Shown piece after piece: positions 1 to 5,931 of a stretch of DNA of 7,474 bases (positions within the stretch are counted from its first letter, which is position 1; every line of letters begins with the position of its first letter). Source of the DNA: Ornithinimicrobium sp. (GTDB lineage: Bacteria > Actinomycetota > Actinomycetes > Actinomycetales > Dermatophilaceae); the NCBI GenBank assembly GCA_030145965.1, contig JASKZT010000283.1, positions 1-7,474 of the forward strand, written 5' to 3'. The position numbers and the translations under genes were made by a program. The notes under the pieces are model-generated. The model did not search any database, was not told the origin of the DNA, and saw only the letters and a program-made list of their open reading frames with translations.

Positions 1-26
1 CGCCCGAGCCGCCCCGTCGGCCGCCG

Positions 27-3000
27 TCACCGCCCCGTCCGCGGGGCGGGCACGTCGGGCGCGGTCGCGGCGGGACGCTCCTGGAGCAGCCGCACCGCCT
101 CGGCCATGGCCCGGTCGAGCTGAGGGTCGTCCTCGCCGAAGAAGTCGGCCGGGCTGTGCTCGACCTCGATGTCGGGGTCGACGCCGTGGTTCTCCACGCC
201 CCAGTCCTTGCCCTGCAGCCAGAAGGCGTAGCGCGGCTGGGTCACCGCGGTGCCGTCGACGAGGTCGAAGCGTCCGTCGATGCCGACCACCCCGCCCCAG
301 GTCCGCATCCCGACGACCGGGCCGATGCCCATCGCCTGCCCGGCGGCGTTGACGATGTCGCCGTCGGAGCCGGAGTTCTCGTTCGCGACCAGCACGACCG
401 GGCCGCGCGGGGCGATGGAGGGGTAGCGGCCGGCCGAGGCGAAGTGCCGCCCGGTCGACCAGCCGACGACGCGGGCCAGCAGGCGCGAGAGCACGAGCTG
501 GCTCGTGTGGCCGCCACGGTTGTAGCGGACGTCGACGACCAGGCCCTCGCGCTCGCTCGCGCGCCGCAGGTCCCGGTGCAGCTGGGCCCAGCCGTAGCTC
601 GTCATGTCCGGCACGTGGACGTAGCCCAGGCGGCCGCCGGAGCGCTCGCGCACGTAGTCCCTGCGCGAGCGGACCCAGCCCTGGTAGCGCAGCACCTCCT
701 CGTCGGCGAGCGGCACGACGACGACGCGCCGGTCGACGCCCTCCCGGCGCAGCGTGAGCTCGACCGGCTTGGCGGCGGCGCCCATGAGCCGCGTCGCCGG
801 CCCGTGGGTCGGGTCGACCGGTGCCCCGTCCACCGCGACGACGAGGTCACCGGGCTCGGCCCCGACGCCGGCCGCCTGGAGGGGGGAGCGGGCCTCGGGC
901 TCGCTGGACTCCCCGGGCAGGATCCGGTCGATGCGCCACCCCTCCTCGGTCCGGCTCAGGTCGGCGCCGAGCAGGCCCAGCCGCCGGTCCTCCGCGTGGT
1001 CACCCGAGGCCTCCGGCGGGGTGATGTAGGCGTGGGAGGTGTTGAGCTCGCCGACCGTCTCCCAGAGCAGGTCCACGAGGTCGTCGTGGGTGGCGACCGC
1101 CTCGACGACGGGCCGCCACCGCGTGAGCACGCCGTCCCAGTCGACGCCGTCCATGTCCGCGCGCCAGAAGTGGTCGCGCATGAGCCGGCCGTTCTCCTCG
1201 AACATCTGGCGCCACAGCTCGCGCGGGCGCACCTCCCGGCGCAGACGCTCGAGGTCGACCTTGACCACGGCCGGGTCGTCCTCCTCCGGCTTGCGGTCGG
1301 CCGGCGTGACGGTGACGACGTCCTGGTGGCGGACGACGAGGCGCTCGCCGTCGCCGGACACCTCCACCTCCTCGACCTTGTCGACGACGACCTCGACGAC
1401 GCGACGGGCGAAGGACCACAGCTCGACCGTGTCGCACCCGGGCTCACCGCTGACCCCGGCGCGCCGGCTGCCGAGCACGCCGGTCTCCCCGGCCTCGTGG
1501 ACCCAGACGACGCCGTCCTTGACGACGCGCAGGTCGCGGTAGCGCCCGCTGGGGACGGGGAAGGGGACGACACGCTGCTCGGCCCCGGCCGCGTCGAGGT
1601 CGGGGGAGGCGGGCGGCGCCTCCTCGGCGTCGTCCCCGTCCTGGTCGCCGCCCTGGTGGTCCTTGGCCCCGTCCTTGCCGCCGTCCCTGCCGGCAGAGGT
1701 GGCGTCGCTCAGCCGCCAGCCCTGGGCCGTGGGGCCGAAGGGCGGCGCCTGGTCGGCGGCCAGTGGGATGAGCCAGGGCCGGGTCGAGCCGGAGAAGGAC
1801 AACGCGAACTCGTGCGCGTCGTAGTCGGGGTCGAAGGTGCGCTCGGAGAGGAAGACGACGTGCCGGCCGTCGCGGGTGAAGGCCGGGTCGTGGTCGTGGA
1901 AGGTGCCGGAGGTCAACGCCTGCGGCGTCGCCGAGGCGTCCCGGGTGTCGAGCACGAGCAGCTGGTGCAGCTCGGCCTCGCCCGTCGTCGGCTGCGACCA
2001 CAGCAGGTAGCGACCGTCGGGGGAGAAGGACGGCGAGAGCGCCTCGCCCTGGTCCGAGCGGCCCACCTCGCGCACGCCGCCGTCGGCGTCACCCTCCTCT
2101 CCACCGGTGAGGTCGACCAGGCGCACTGCTCCGTCGTGGGAGACCGTGGCGACCCGCTCGCCCGTGGGGTCGGGGGCCACGTGCAGGACCCGGCCGAGCC
2201 GGCCGGCCGCCACGACCCGCGGCTCCTCGCCGGCGCGTCCCTCGAGGTCGTGCACCTCCAGGCGGTCCTCGCCCTCGGCGTCGGTGACGAGCACGGCACG
2301 CCCGGTGCGCCCGAGCAGGTGCGGCTCGCGCGCGCGCACCGCGTCGTCGGCGACGAGCGCCCGCGCGGGGCCCTCGCGGTGGGCCAGCCAGTAGACCGCC
2401 CCGTGCCAGGCGAGCAGGCTGGCGTCGCCGCCGTGGTCGGGCCGCAGCGCGCCCAGCTGGTCGGTGGGGTCGAGGGTCCACGGCGTGGGTGCGGCGCCCG
2501 GCAGGCTGACCCGCACCTCGCGGGGGTCGGCGTCGAGGGAGTCGAGCACCCAGAGCCTGCCCCGGCTGTGCCAGACCACCCGCGTGCCGTCGGTGGTCGC
2601 GTCACGGACGTAGCCCCGGTCGGGGCCCTGGTCCGTGACCTGCTCGGGCACGCTGCCCGGGCCCACGTCGCCGGCGGGGAATGCCCAGAGGTTCGCCTGC
2701 CGGTCGGCCTCCTCGGCCGTGCCGGGGAGGACGGCGGCCCGGTCCGAGACGACGACGAGGCGGCCGCCCACCCACATCGGGTCGACGATGCCGGCGGTGT
2801 CCTCGCGGAGCACCCGCTCCCAGGCGCGCGGGTCCGCGCCCTCGGGACGGCCGACCCACAGGCGCGGGGCGGTGCCGCCCCGGTAGCGCTTCCAGTGCGC
2901 CGGCACCCGGCTGCCCGGCGTCGCGAGCGCGACCGTGCCGTCCTCGCGCACGGCGACGCCCCAGGCCGGGCCGTAGGGAGGGGTGCGGGCCGTGCCGTCG

Positions 3001-3362
3001 AGCCCGACCGAGCGGACGACCAGATGACGCAGGTTGGGCTGGCCGGCGTGCGAGGCGACGAGCACGCGGTCGGGGCCGTCCCAGCCGAGGACGCGGGTGT
3101 TCTTGGCGCCCCACCAGGTGAGCCGCTGCGGAGCCCCGCCCTCCGTGACCGGCACGACGTAGGCCTCGGGGTGCCCGTCACGGACGGACACGAACGCGAC
3201 GTGCTCGCCGTCGGGGGAGAAGCGGGCGTGGCTGGCAGGCACCGAGTCGTGCGTGAGGCGCCAGGCGCGCCCGCCCTCGACCGGGGCGATCCACACGTCG
3301 TCGGCCGCCACGAACGTCACGAGGTCCTGGTGCAGGTGCGGGTAGCGCAGGTAGGTGTCCAC
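27..3362 (-). CDS. Tricorn protease homologue (S41 family peptidase)
   Basis: A 1,111-residue protein with the full domain order of tricorn. The N-terminal beta-propeller has WD40-like blades (FSPDG at about 48-52); a second propeller spans roughly 330-690 (FSPDGRYLLW at 447-456, FTRDGRHVVF at 495-504). A helical C1 domain (about 708-790), a PDZ domain (about 795-885) and the C2 catalytic domain (about 900-1095) follow. The catalytic set of Thermoplasma tricorn (Ser745, His746, Ser965, Asp966, Glu1023) is matched by Ser776-His777 in ELNTSHAY, Ser999-Asp1000 in NENSGSDGD and Glu1057 in WGVENHG. The Ser-to-Glu spacing is 58 residues in both, and RYNRGG (946-951) fits the oxyanion loop. Family knowledge: a cytosolic, self-compartmentalising carboxypeptidase-like enzyme that trims oligopeptides released by larger proteases. 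There is no signal peptide. Residues about 557-590 are an Asp/Gly-rich low-complexity insert. The GTG start has no Shine-Dalgarno sequence, which suits leaderless translation. It lies 72 bases downstream of the GH32 gene on the same strand. The family call is very secure; the substrate is unknown. Confidence 0.95.
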   Translation of the reverse strand: MDTYLRYPHLHQDLVTFVAADDVWIAPVEGGRAWRLTHDSVPASHARFSPDGEHVAFVSVRDGHPEAYVVPVTEGGAPQRLTWWGAKNTRVLGWDGPDRVLVASHAGQPNLRHLVVRSVGLDGTARTPPYGPAWGVAVREDGTVALATPGSRVPAHWKRYRGGTAPRLWVGRPEGADPRAWERVLREDTAGIVDPMWVGGRLVVVSDRAAVLPGTAEEADRQANLWAFPAGDVGPGSVPEQVTDQGPDRGYVRDATTDGTRVVWHSRGRLWVLDSLDADPREVRVSLPGAAPTPWTLDPTDQLGALRPDHGGDASLLAWHGAVYWLAHREGPARALVADDAVRAREPHLLGRTGRAVLVTDAEGEDRLEVHDLEGRAGEEPRVVAAGRLGRVLHVAPDPTGERVATVSHDGAVRLVDLTGGEEGDADGGVREVGRSDQGEALSPSFSPDGRYLLWSQPTTGEAELHQLLVLDTRDASATPQALTSGTFHDHDPAFTRDGRHVVFLSERTFDPDYDAHEFALSFSGSTRPWLIPLAADQAPPFGPTAQGWRLSDATSAGRDGGKDGAKDHQGGDQDGDDAEEAPPASPDLDAAGAEQRVVPFPVPSGRYRDLRVVKDGVVWVHEAGETGVLGSRRAGVSGEPGCDTVELWSFARRVVEVVVDKVEEVEVSGDGERLVVRHQDVVTVTPADRKPEEDDPAVVKVDLERLRREVRPRELWRQMFEENGRLMRDHFWRADMDGVDWDGVLTRWRPVVEAVATHDDLVDLLWETVGELNTSHAYITPPEASGDHAEDRRLGLLGADLSRTEEGWRIDRILPGESSEPEARSPLQAAGVGAEPGDLVVAVDGAPVDPTHGPATRLMGAAAKPVELTLRREGVDRRVVVVPLADEEVLRYQGWVRSRRDYVRERSGGRLGYVHVPDMTSYGWAQLHRDLRRASEREGLVVDVRYNRGGHTSQLVLSRLLARVVGWSTGRHFASAGRYPSIAPRGPVVLVANENSGSDGDIVNAAGQAMGIGPVVGMRTWGGVVGIDGRFDLVDGTAVTQPRYAFWLQGKDWGVENHGVDPDIEVEHSPADFFGEDDPQLDRAMAEAVRLLQERPAATAPDVPAPRTGR
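31..48 (-). terminator. Possible hairpin at 3' end of the tricorn gene
   Basis: A perfect 7-bp all-GC stem (CGCCCCG at 31-37 pairing with CGGGGCG at 42-48) with a 4-base loop lies in the last codons of the tricorn gene, two bases from its TGA. No T-tract follows on the minus strand, so it is not a classical intrinsic terminator. T-less hairpins are common after actinobacterial genes, but chance GC-rich pairing is also likely. The next gene to the left is not visible. Confidence 0.25.
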
Positions 3363-3386
3363 CTGGCGACACTAACCGGCGCCAGG
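3362..3386. repeat. Perfect inverted repeat CCTGGCG-N11-CGCCAGG over the tricorn promoter/start
   Basis: Two perfect 7-base arms (3362-3368 and 3380-3386) flank an 11-base spacer. The spacer contains the candidate -10 element, and the left arm reaches the first base of the GTG start codon. The arm-centre spacing is 18 bases, somewhat less than two helical turns. A dimeric repressor bound here would block RNA polymerase, so an operator is a natural reading. Alternatively the same arms could form an RNA hairpin in read-through transcripts coming from the GH32 gene and act as a weak terminator or start-occluding structure. Confidence 0.5.
3369..3374 (-). promoter_or_regulatory. Candidate -10 element of a leaderless tricorn promoter
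   Basis: On the minus strand the sequence reads TTAGTGT-CGCCAG-GTG. TAGTGT fits the actinobacterial -10 consensus TANNNT, and exactly 6 bases separate it from the GTG start, so transcription would begin at or next to the start codon. No purine-rich Shine-Dalgarno sequence precedes the GTG. No good -35 hexamer is visible 16-19 bases upstream, which is usual for GC-rich actinobacterial promoters. The call is an inference from spacing and consensus. Confidence 0.5.
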
Positions 3387-3434
3387 CCCTCGCCGCTCAC
3401 CCCTTTCGAGCGTCTCCCGGGCCGGAGCAGCGCC

Positions 3435-4790
3435 TCAGCCCGGTGCCCAGACGGCCCGCTCGAGCGGGGCGGGAGGGAAGACCTGCACGGTCAGCGTCAG
3501 CAGCCCGCCGGCGGCGAACACCTCCACCACGCAGCCGTCCACGACGACGAGGACGTCGACGTCCCCGGTGACCGGCAGCGCCGCCTCGACCACGGCGGAG
3601 AAGACCTCGCCCAGCTGGGCGCCGCACCGGCTCCGGTCGAGGGTCAGCAGCCCCCGGCCGGCGTCGACCGTCACCGTCAGCGGGTCCGTGCCGGACCGCG
3701 TGGTCAGCGTCAGGGTGCCACGTCCGCCCGCGGGCACGACCCGGGCGTGCCGGTCGACCGGGGCGTCCTCGGGCAGGACCGGGCGTTGGCGCAGCAGCAG
3801 GCGGTCGCCTGCGGCGACGAGGTCGAGGTCGCGCACGAGCGTCATGCACCCGCGCCACGGCGCGGTCGGCACCTCGGCGGCGTACGCCCAGTTGCTCGCC
3901 CAGCCGACGGCGAGCCGGCGCTCGGGCACGTTGTCGAAGGTCACGGTCGCGTAGTGGTCGGGACCGTGGTCGAGCCAGCGCACCTGCGCACCGTGGTCCG
4001 GCCCGGCCGGCACGAAGGTGAGCCCGTCGAGCGTGCCGAGGAACCACTGGGTGCCCGACCCCCCGACGGGTCCGCCGTCCAAGACGCTCACGAGCAGGGC
4101 CCAGGCGGTGCGGTCGGTCCCGGCGACGGGCAGCTCCACCAGGTCGGGGCACTCCCACACGCCGTCGGTGGCCCCGGCCGGGCCGAAGGTCGACGCGTGG
4201 GTCCAGGTGAGGAGGTCCTCGGAGCGGTGCAGGAGGACCTGGCGCAGCTGCGCCTCCACGCTGACCATGACCCAGCAGCGCTCCGGCTCGTGCCAGAAGA
4301 CCTTGGGGTCGCGGAAGTCGGTCGAGCCTCGGTCCAGGACAGGGTTGCCCGGGTAGGGCGTCCAGGTCTCGCCGCCGTCGGTGCTCCACGAGACGCACTG
4401 GGTCTGCAGGCCGTCGGTCTCGTCGTGACGGGTCCAGAACGCGACGAGGGGAGCCCGCCCGCCGCCCAGACCGCTGCTGTCGTGGTGGTCGAGCACCACG
4501 CTCCCGGAGAAGACGGCGGCGTCGCCCGTGTGGGGCAGCGCGACGCGGCGCTCGGTCCACGTGACGAGGTCCCGCGAGGTGGCGTGGCCCCAGGACATCG
4601 ACCCCCAGACCACGTCGGAGGGGTTGGTCTGGAAGTGCAGGTGGTAGAGGCCGTCGTGCCGCACGAGCCCGTTGGGGTCGTTCAGCCAGGTCGACCGCGC
4701 CGTGAAGTGGGCGCGCGGTCGCAGGTGCGGCGTGGCGACCTGTCGGGCCCCGCCGGGGGCGGGAGCGGTGGACGGCTCGTCGGCGGGCAT
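3435..4790 (-). CDS. Glycoside hydrolase family 32 beta-fructosidase (levanase/exo-inulinase/sucrase type)
   Basis: With the ATG at 4790 the protein has 451 residues: an N-terminal five-bladed propeller and a C-terminal beta-sandwich of GH32. The three catalytic motifs are present: WLNDPNG with nucleophile Asp38, FRDPK with Asp161 stabilising the transition state, and WECPD with acid/base Glu213. FSGS (94-97), GWASNW (about 296-301) and APWRG resemble exo-acting fructanases more than sucrose-6-phosphate hydrolases; VDGCVVEVF near the C-terminus is typical of the sandwich domain. It hydrolyses terminal beta-fructosyl bonds; sucrose, levan or inulin cannot be told apart by eye. The N-terminus (MPADEPSTAPAPGGARQV) is hydrophilic, without a signal peptide, so a cytoplasmic location is likely. 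An in-frame GTG at 4808 would add six residues, but the ATG has AGGG seven bases upstream while the GTG has no ribosome site. No sugar transporter or LacI regulator lies within view. The family is certain; the substrate is open. Confidence 0.93.
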   Translation of the reverse strand: MPADEPSTAPAPGGARQVATPHLRPRAHFTARSTWLNDPNGLVRHDGLYHLHFQTNPSDVVWGSMSWGHATSRDLVTWTERRVALPHTGDAAVFSGSVVLDHHDSSGLGGGRAPLVAFWTRHDETDGLQTQCVSWSTDGGETWTPYPGNPVLDRGSTDFRDPKVFWHEPERCWVMVSVEAQLRQVLLHRSEDLLTWTHASTFGPAGATDGVWECPDLVELPVAGTDRTAWALLVSVLDGGPVGGSGTQWFLGTLDGLTFVPAGPDHGAQVRWLDHGPDHYATVTFDNVPERRLAVGWASNWAYAAEVPTAPWRGCMTLVRDLDLVAAGDRLLLRQRPVLPEDAPVDRHARVVPAGGRGTLTLTTRSGTDPLTVTVDAGRGLLTLDRSRCGAQLGEVFSAVVEAALPVTGDVDVLVVVDGCVVEVFAAGGLLTLTVQVFPPAPLERAVWAPG

Positions 4791-4793
4791 CCG

Positions 4794-4801
4794 CCCACCC
4801 T
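4794..4801 (-). promoter_or_regulatory. Ribosome binding site deciding the GH32 start
   Basis: On the minus strand AGGGTGGG precedes the ATG at 4790, with AGGG ending 7 bases before it. The alternative GTG six codons upstream is preceded only by a C/G-rich palindrome (CCGGGCCCGG at 4810-4819), so the ATG is preferred. Confidence 0.55.
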
Positions 4802-4835
4802 GCCCCACCCCGGGCCCGGCGCGCAGCCGCCATCG

Positions 4836-4856
4836 TGCGCCACGCCGAGGGGCGCA
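4836..4856. repeat. Inverted repeat TGCGCC-N9-GGCGCA in the divergent intergenic region
   Basis: Perfect 6-base arms (4836-4841 and 4851-4856) lie about 45 bases upstream of the GH32 ATG, in the region shared with the divergent L,D-transpeptidase gene. It could be an operator for either gene. GC-rich 6-mer arms arise easily by chance here, and no convincing -10 element is visible beside it for either direction. Confidence 0.25.
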
Positions 4857-4941
4857 AGGTCACGATTCGGCAACCTGGCGGCGCGGGACCCCCGCGGATC
4901 CGGTGGACGCCCCTTTCCTAGGAGCGACCACCACGCGACAC

Positions 4942-4948
4942 GAGGGGA
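4942..4948 (+). promoter_or_regulatory. Ribosome binding site deciding the L,D-transpeptidase start
   Basis: GAGGGGA ends 7 bases before the ATG at 4956. It fixes the true start inside a reading frame that stays open for 4.8 kb further upstream. The twin-arginine signal begins shortly after this ATG, which supports the choice. Confidence 0.75.
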
Positions 4949-4955
4949 CGCGCGC

Positions 4956-5867
4956 ATGCGGATCCGACGCTTCGAGCGCCGAGCCAGGCCGGCCGGCCGC
5001 CTGGTCCTGCACCGGCGCGACCTCCTCAAGGGCGGTCTCGGGCTGGTGACGGGCGCGATGGTCGGCGGCCTCGCCGACTCCTACGACCGCTACGCGGCGC
5101 CGGCGGTGCCGGCCCACGAGCCGGTGGCCCCCGAGCCCGAGCCGGTCGAGCCCGTCGGGCAGGAGCCCGACGCGCCTGCTGAGGGCGCCGAGGACGTCGA
5201 GGGCGCCGAGGACGTCGCGGACGTCGAGGACGTCGAGCCGGAGGAGGAGGTGCCCGAGGAGCCGCCGGCGCCCGCGGCTCTGCGGCGGGGCGACTCCGGC
5301 GAGGAGGTCCTCGCCCTGCAGCAGGAGCTCGGCACGCACGGCTACTGGTGCGGCACGCCCGACGCGGTCTTCGGCCACCTCACCCAGCAGGCCGTGTGGG
5401 CCGTCCAGAAGGCTCACGGCCTGCGCCGTGACGGCGTCGCGGGCCCCCTGACCCGGCAGGCGCTGGCGACCGGCCACCGGCCGGCCCCGGTCGCGGGCGG
5501 CGACCACCTGGAGGTGCACCTCGGGTCCCAGCTGCTCCTCGTCGTGCGGGGCGGGCGCACGGTGACCGTGCTCAACACCTCGACCGGCAACGGCGAGCCG
5601 TACGAGTTCGGCGGGCACGAGTACGTCGCGCACACCCCCACCGGGGACTTCACCGTCTGGTACGTCGACGGCAGCGGCTGGCGCGAGGGTGAGCTCGGCG
5701 AGCTCTACCGCCCGATGTTCTACGACGGCAACTACGCCGTCCACGGCTCGGCCTCCATCCCGCCCGTGCCCGCCTCGCACGGGTGCGCCCGCATCTCCGT
5801 GGACGCGATGGACATGGTGTGGGCGCAGCGGCTCCTCGGCATGGGCGGCCGCGTCGTCGTGGTCTGA
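4956..5867 (+). CDS. Exported L,D-transpeptidase (YkuD) with peptidoglycan-binding domain
   Basis: A 303-residue protein. The N-terminus is rich in Arg and carries RRDLLKGG (20-27) followed by a hydrophobic stretch to about residue 40, a Tat-type signal or signal anchor; no lipobox is seen. Residues about 50-106 form a Pro/Glu/Asp-rich linker with two copies of EGAEDV followed by ADV and EDV. Residues about 107-172 are a PG_binding_1 domain (LRRGDSGEEVLALQQEL, then QQAVWAVQKAHGL and DGVAGPLTRQAL). The YkuD catalytic domain spans about 184-303 and holds His263 (VHGSASIP) and the signature SHGCARIS with catalytic Cys277 and His275. Family role: these enzymes act outside the membrane on peptidoglycan stem peptides, making 3-3 cross-links or attaching proteins or D-amino acids. 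It is divergent from the GH32 gene and 64 bases upstream of the aldehyde dehydrogenase gene. Whether Tat is really used is an inference: the motif has Leu where Phe is usual. Confidence 0.93.
   Translation: MRIRRFERRARPAGRLVLHRRDLLKGGLGLVTGAMVGGLADSYDRYAAPAVPAHEPVAPEPEPVEPVGQEPDAPAEGAEDVEGAEDVADVEDVEPEEEVPEEPPAPAALRRGDSGEEVLALQQELGTHGYWCGTPDAVFGHLTQQAVWAVQKAHGLRRDGVAGPLTRQALATGHRPAPVAGGDHLEVHLGSQLLLVVRGGRTVTVLNTSTGNGEPYEFGGHEYVAHTPTGDFTVWYVDGSGWREGELGELYRPMFYDGNYAVHGSASIPPVPASHGCARISVDAMDMVWAQRLLGMGGRVVVV
5181..5234 (+). repeat. Tandem repeat coding for EGAEDV units in the transpeptidase linker
   Basis: An 18-base unit, GAGGGCGCCGAGGACGTC, occurs twice back to back without mismatch (5181-5198, 5199-5216). 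Two 9-base relatives (GCGGACGTC, GAGGACGTC) follow directly to 5234. All units are multiples of three, so length changes by slippage would only lengthen or shorten the acidic linker (residues 76-93). Confidence 0.9.
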
Positions 5868-5881
5868 GGCACCGTAGCCTC
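5866..5881 (+). terminator. Small hairpin at the transpeptidase stop codon
   Basis: GAGGC (5866-5870) and GCCTC (5877-5881) are perfect inverted arms around a 6-base loop, starting within the TGA. An alternative pairing, GGCAC (5868-5872) with GTGCC (5882-5886), competes with it. The stem is only 5 bp with no T-tract, so any termination would be weak and the next gene may be co-transcribed. It overlaps the candidate -10 of that gene. Confidence 0.2.
5875..5880 (+). promoter_or_regulatory. Candidate -10 element for the aldehyde dehydrogenase gene
   Basis: TAGCCT matches TANNNT and lies 51 bases before the GTG start, giving a predicted 5' leader of about 45 bases that contains the ribosome site. 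No clear -35 box is seen upstream, where the sequence is still transpeptidase coding sequence. Alternatively the gene is simply read through from the transpeptidase gene. Confidence 0.35.
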
Positions 5882-5920
5882 GTGCCGACGGGCCGCCGCG
5901 CCCGCGCCGCCGACCGACCC

Positions 5921-5926
5921 GAGGAG
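5921..5926 (+). promoter_or_regulatory. Ribosome binding site of the aldehyde dehydrogenase gene
   Basis: GAGGAG ends 5 bases before GTG at 5932 and decides this GTG as the start. The reading frame from here aligns with the usual ALDH7 N-terminal layout. Confidence 0.75.
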
Positions 5927-5931
5927 CACCC

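Noticed and set aside
1913..3181. 422-codon minus-strand frame overlapping the tricorn gene in another phase
   Set aside because: The translation is dominated by Arg, Ser, Pro, Ala and Thr, typical of an out-of-frame reading of a GC-rich gene, while the tricorn frame continues intact across it.
4810..4819. Palindrome CCGGGCCCGG just upstream of the alternative GH32 GTG start
   Set aside because: It is a pure G/C 10-mer palindrome expected by chance at this base composition, with no second copy or flanking signal.
3397..4863. 488-codon minus-strand frame overlapping the GH32 gene in another phase
   Set aside because: It is Arg/Pro/Ala-rich and carries no domain, while the competing frame encodes GH32 with three intact catalytic motifs.
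4916..4923. TCCTAGGA palindrome upstream of the L,D-transpeptidase as a promoter or operator
   Set aside because: The embedded TAGGAG does not match TANNNT, no -35 partner is visible, and the palindrome is only 8 bases long, too little to call.
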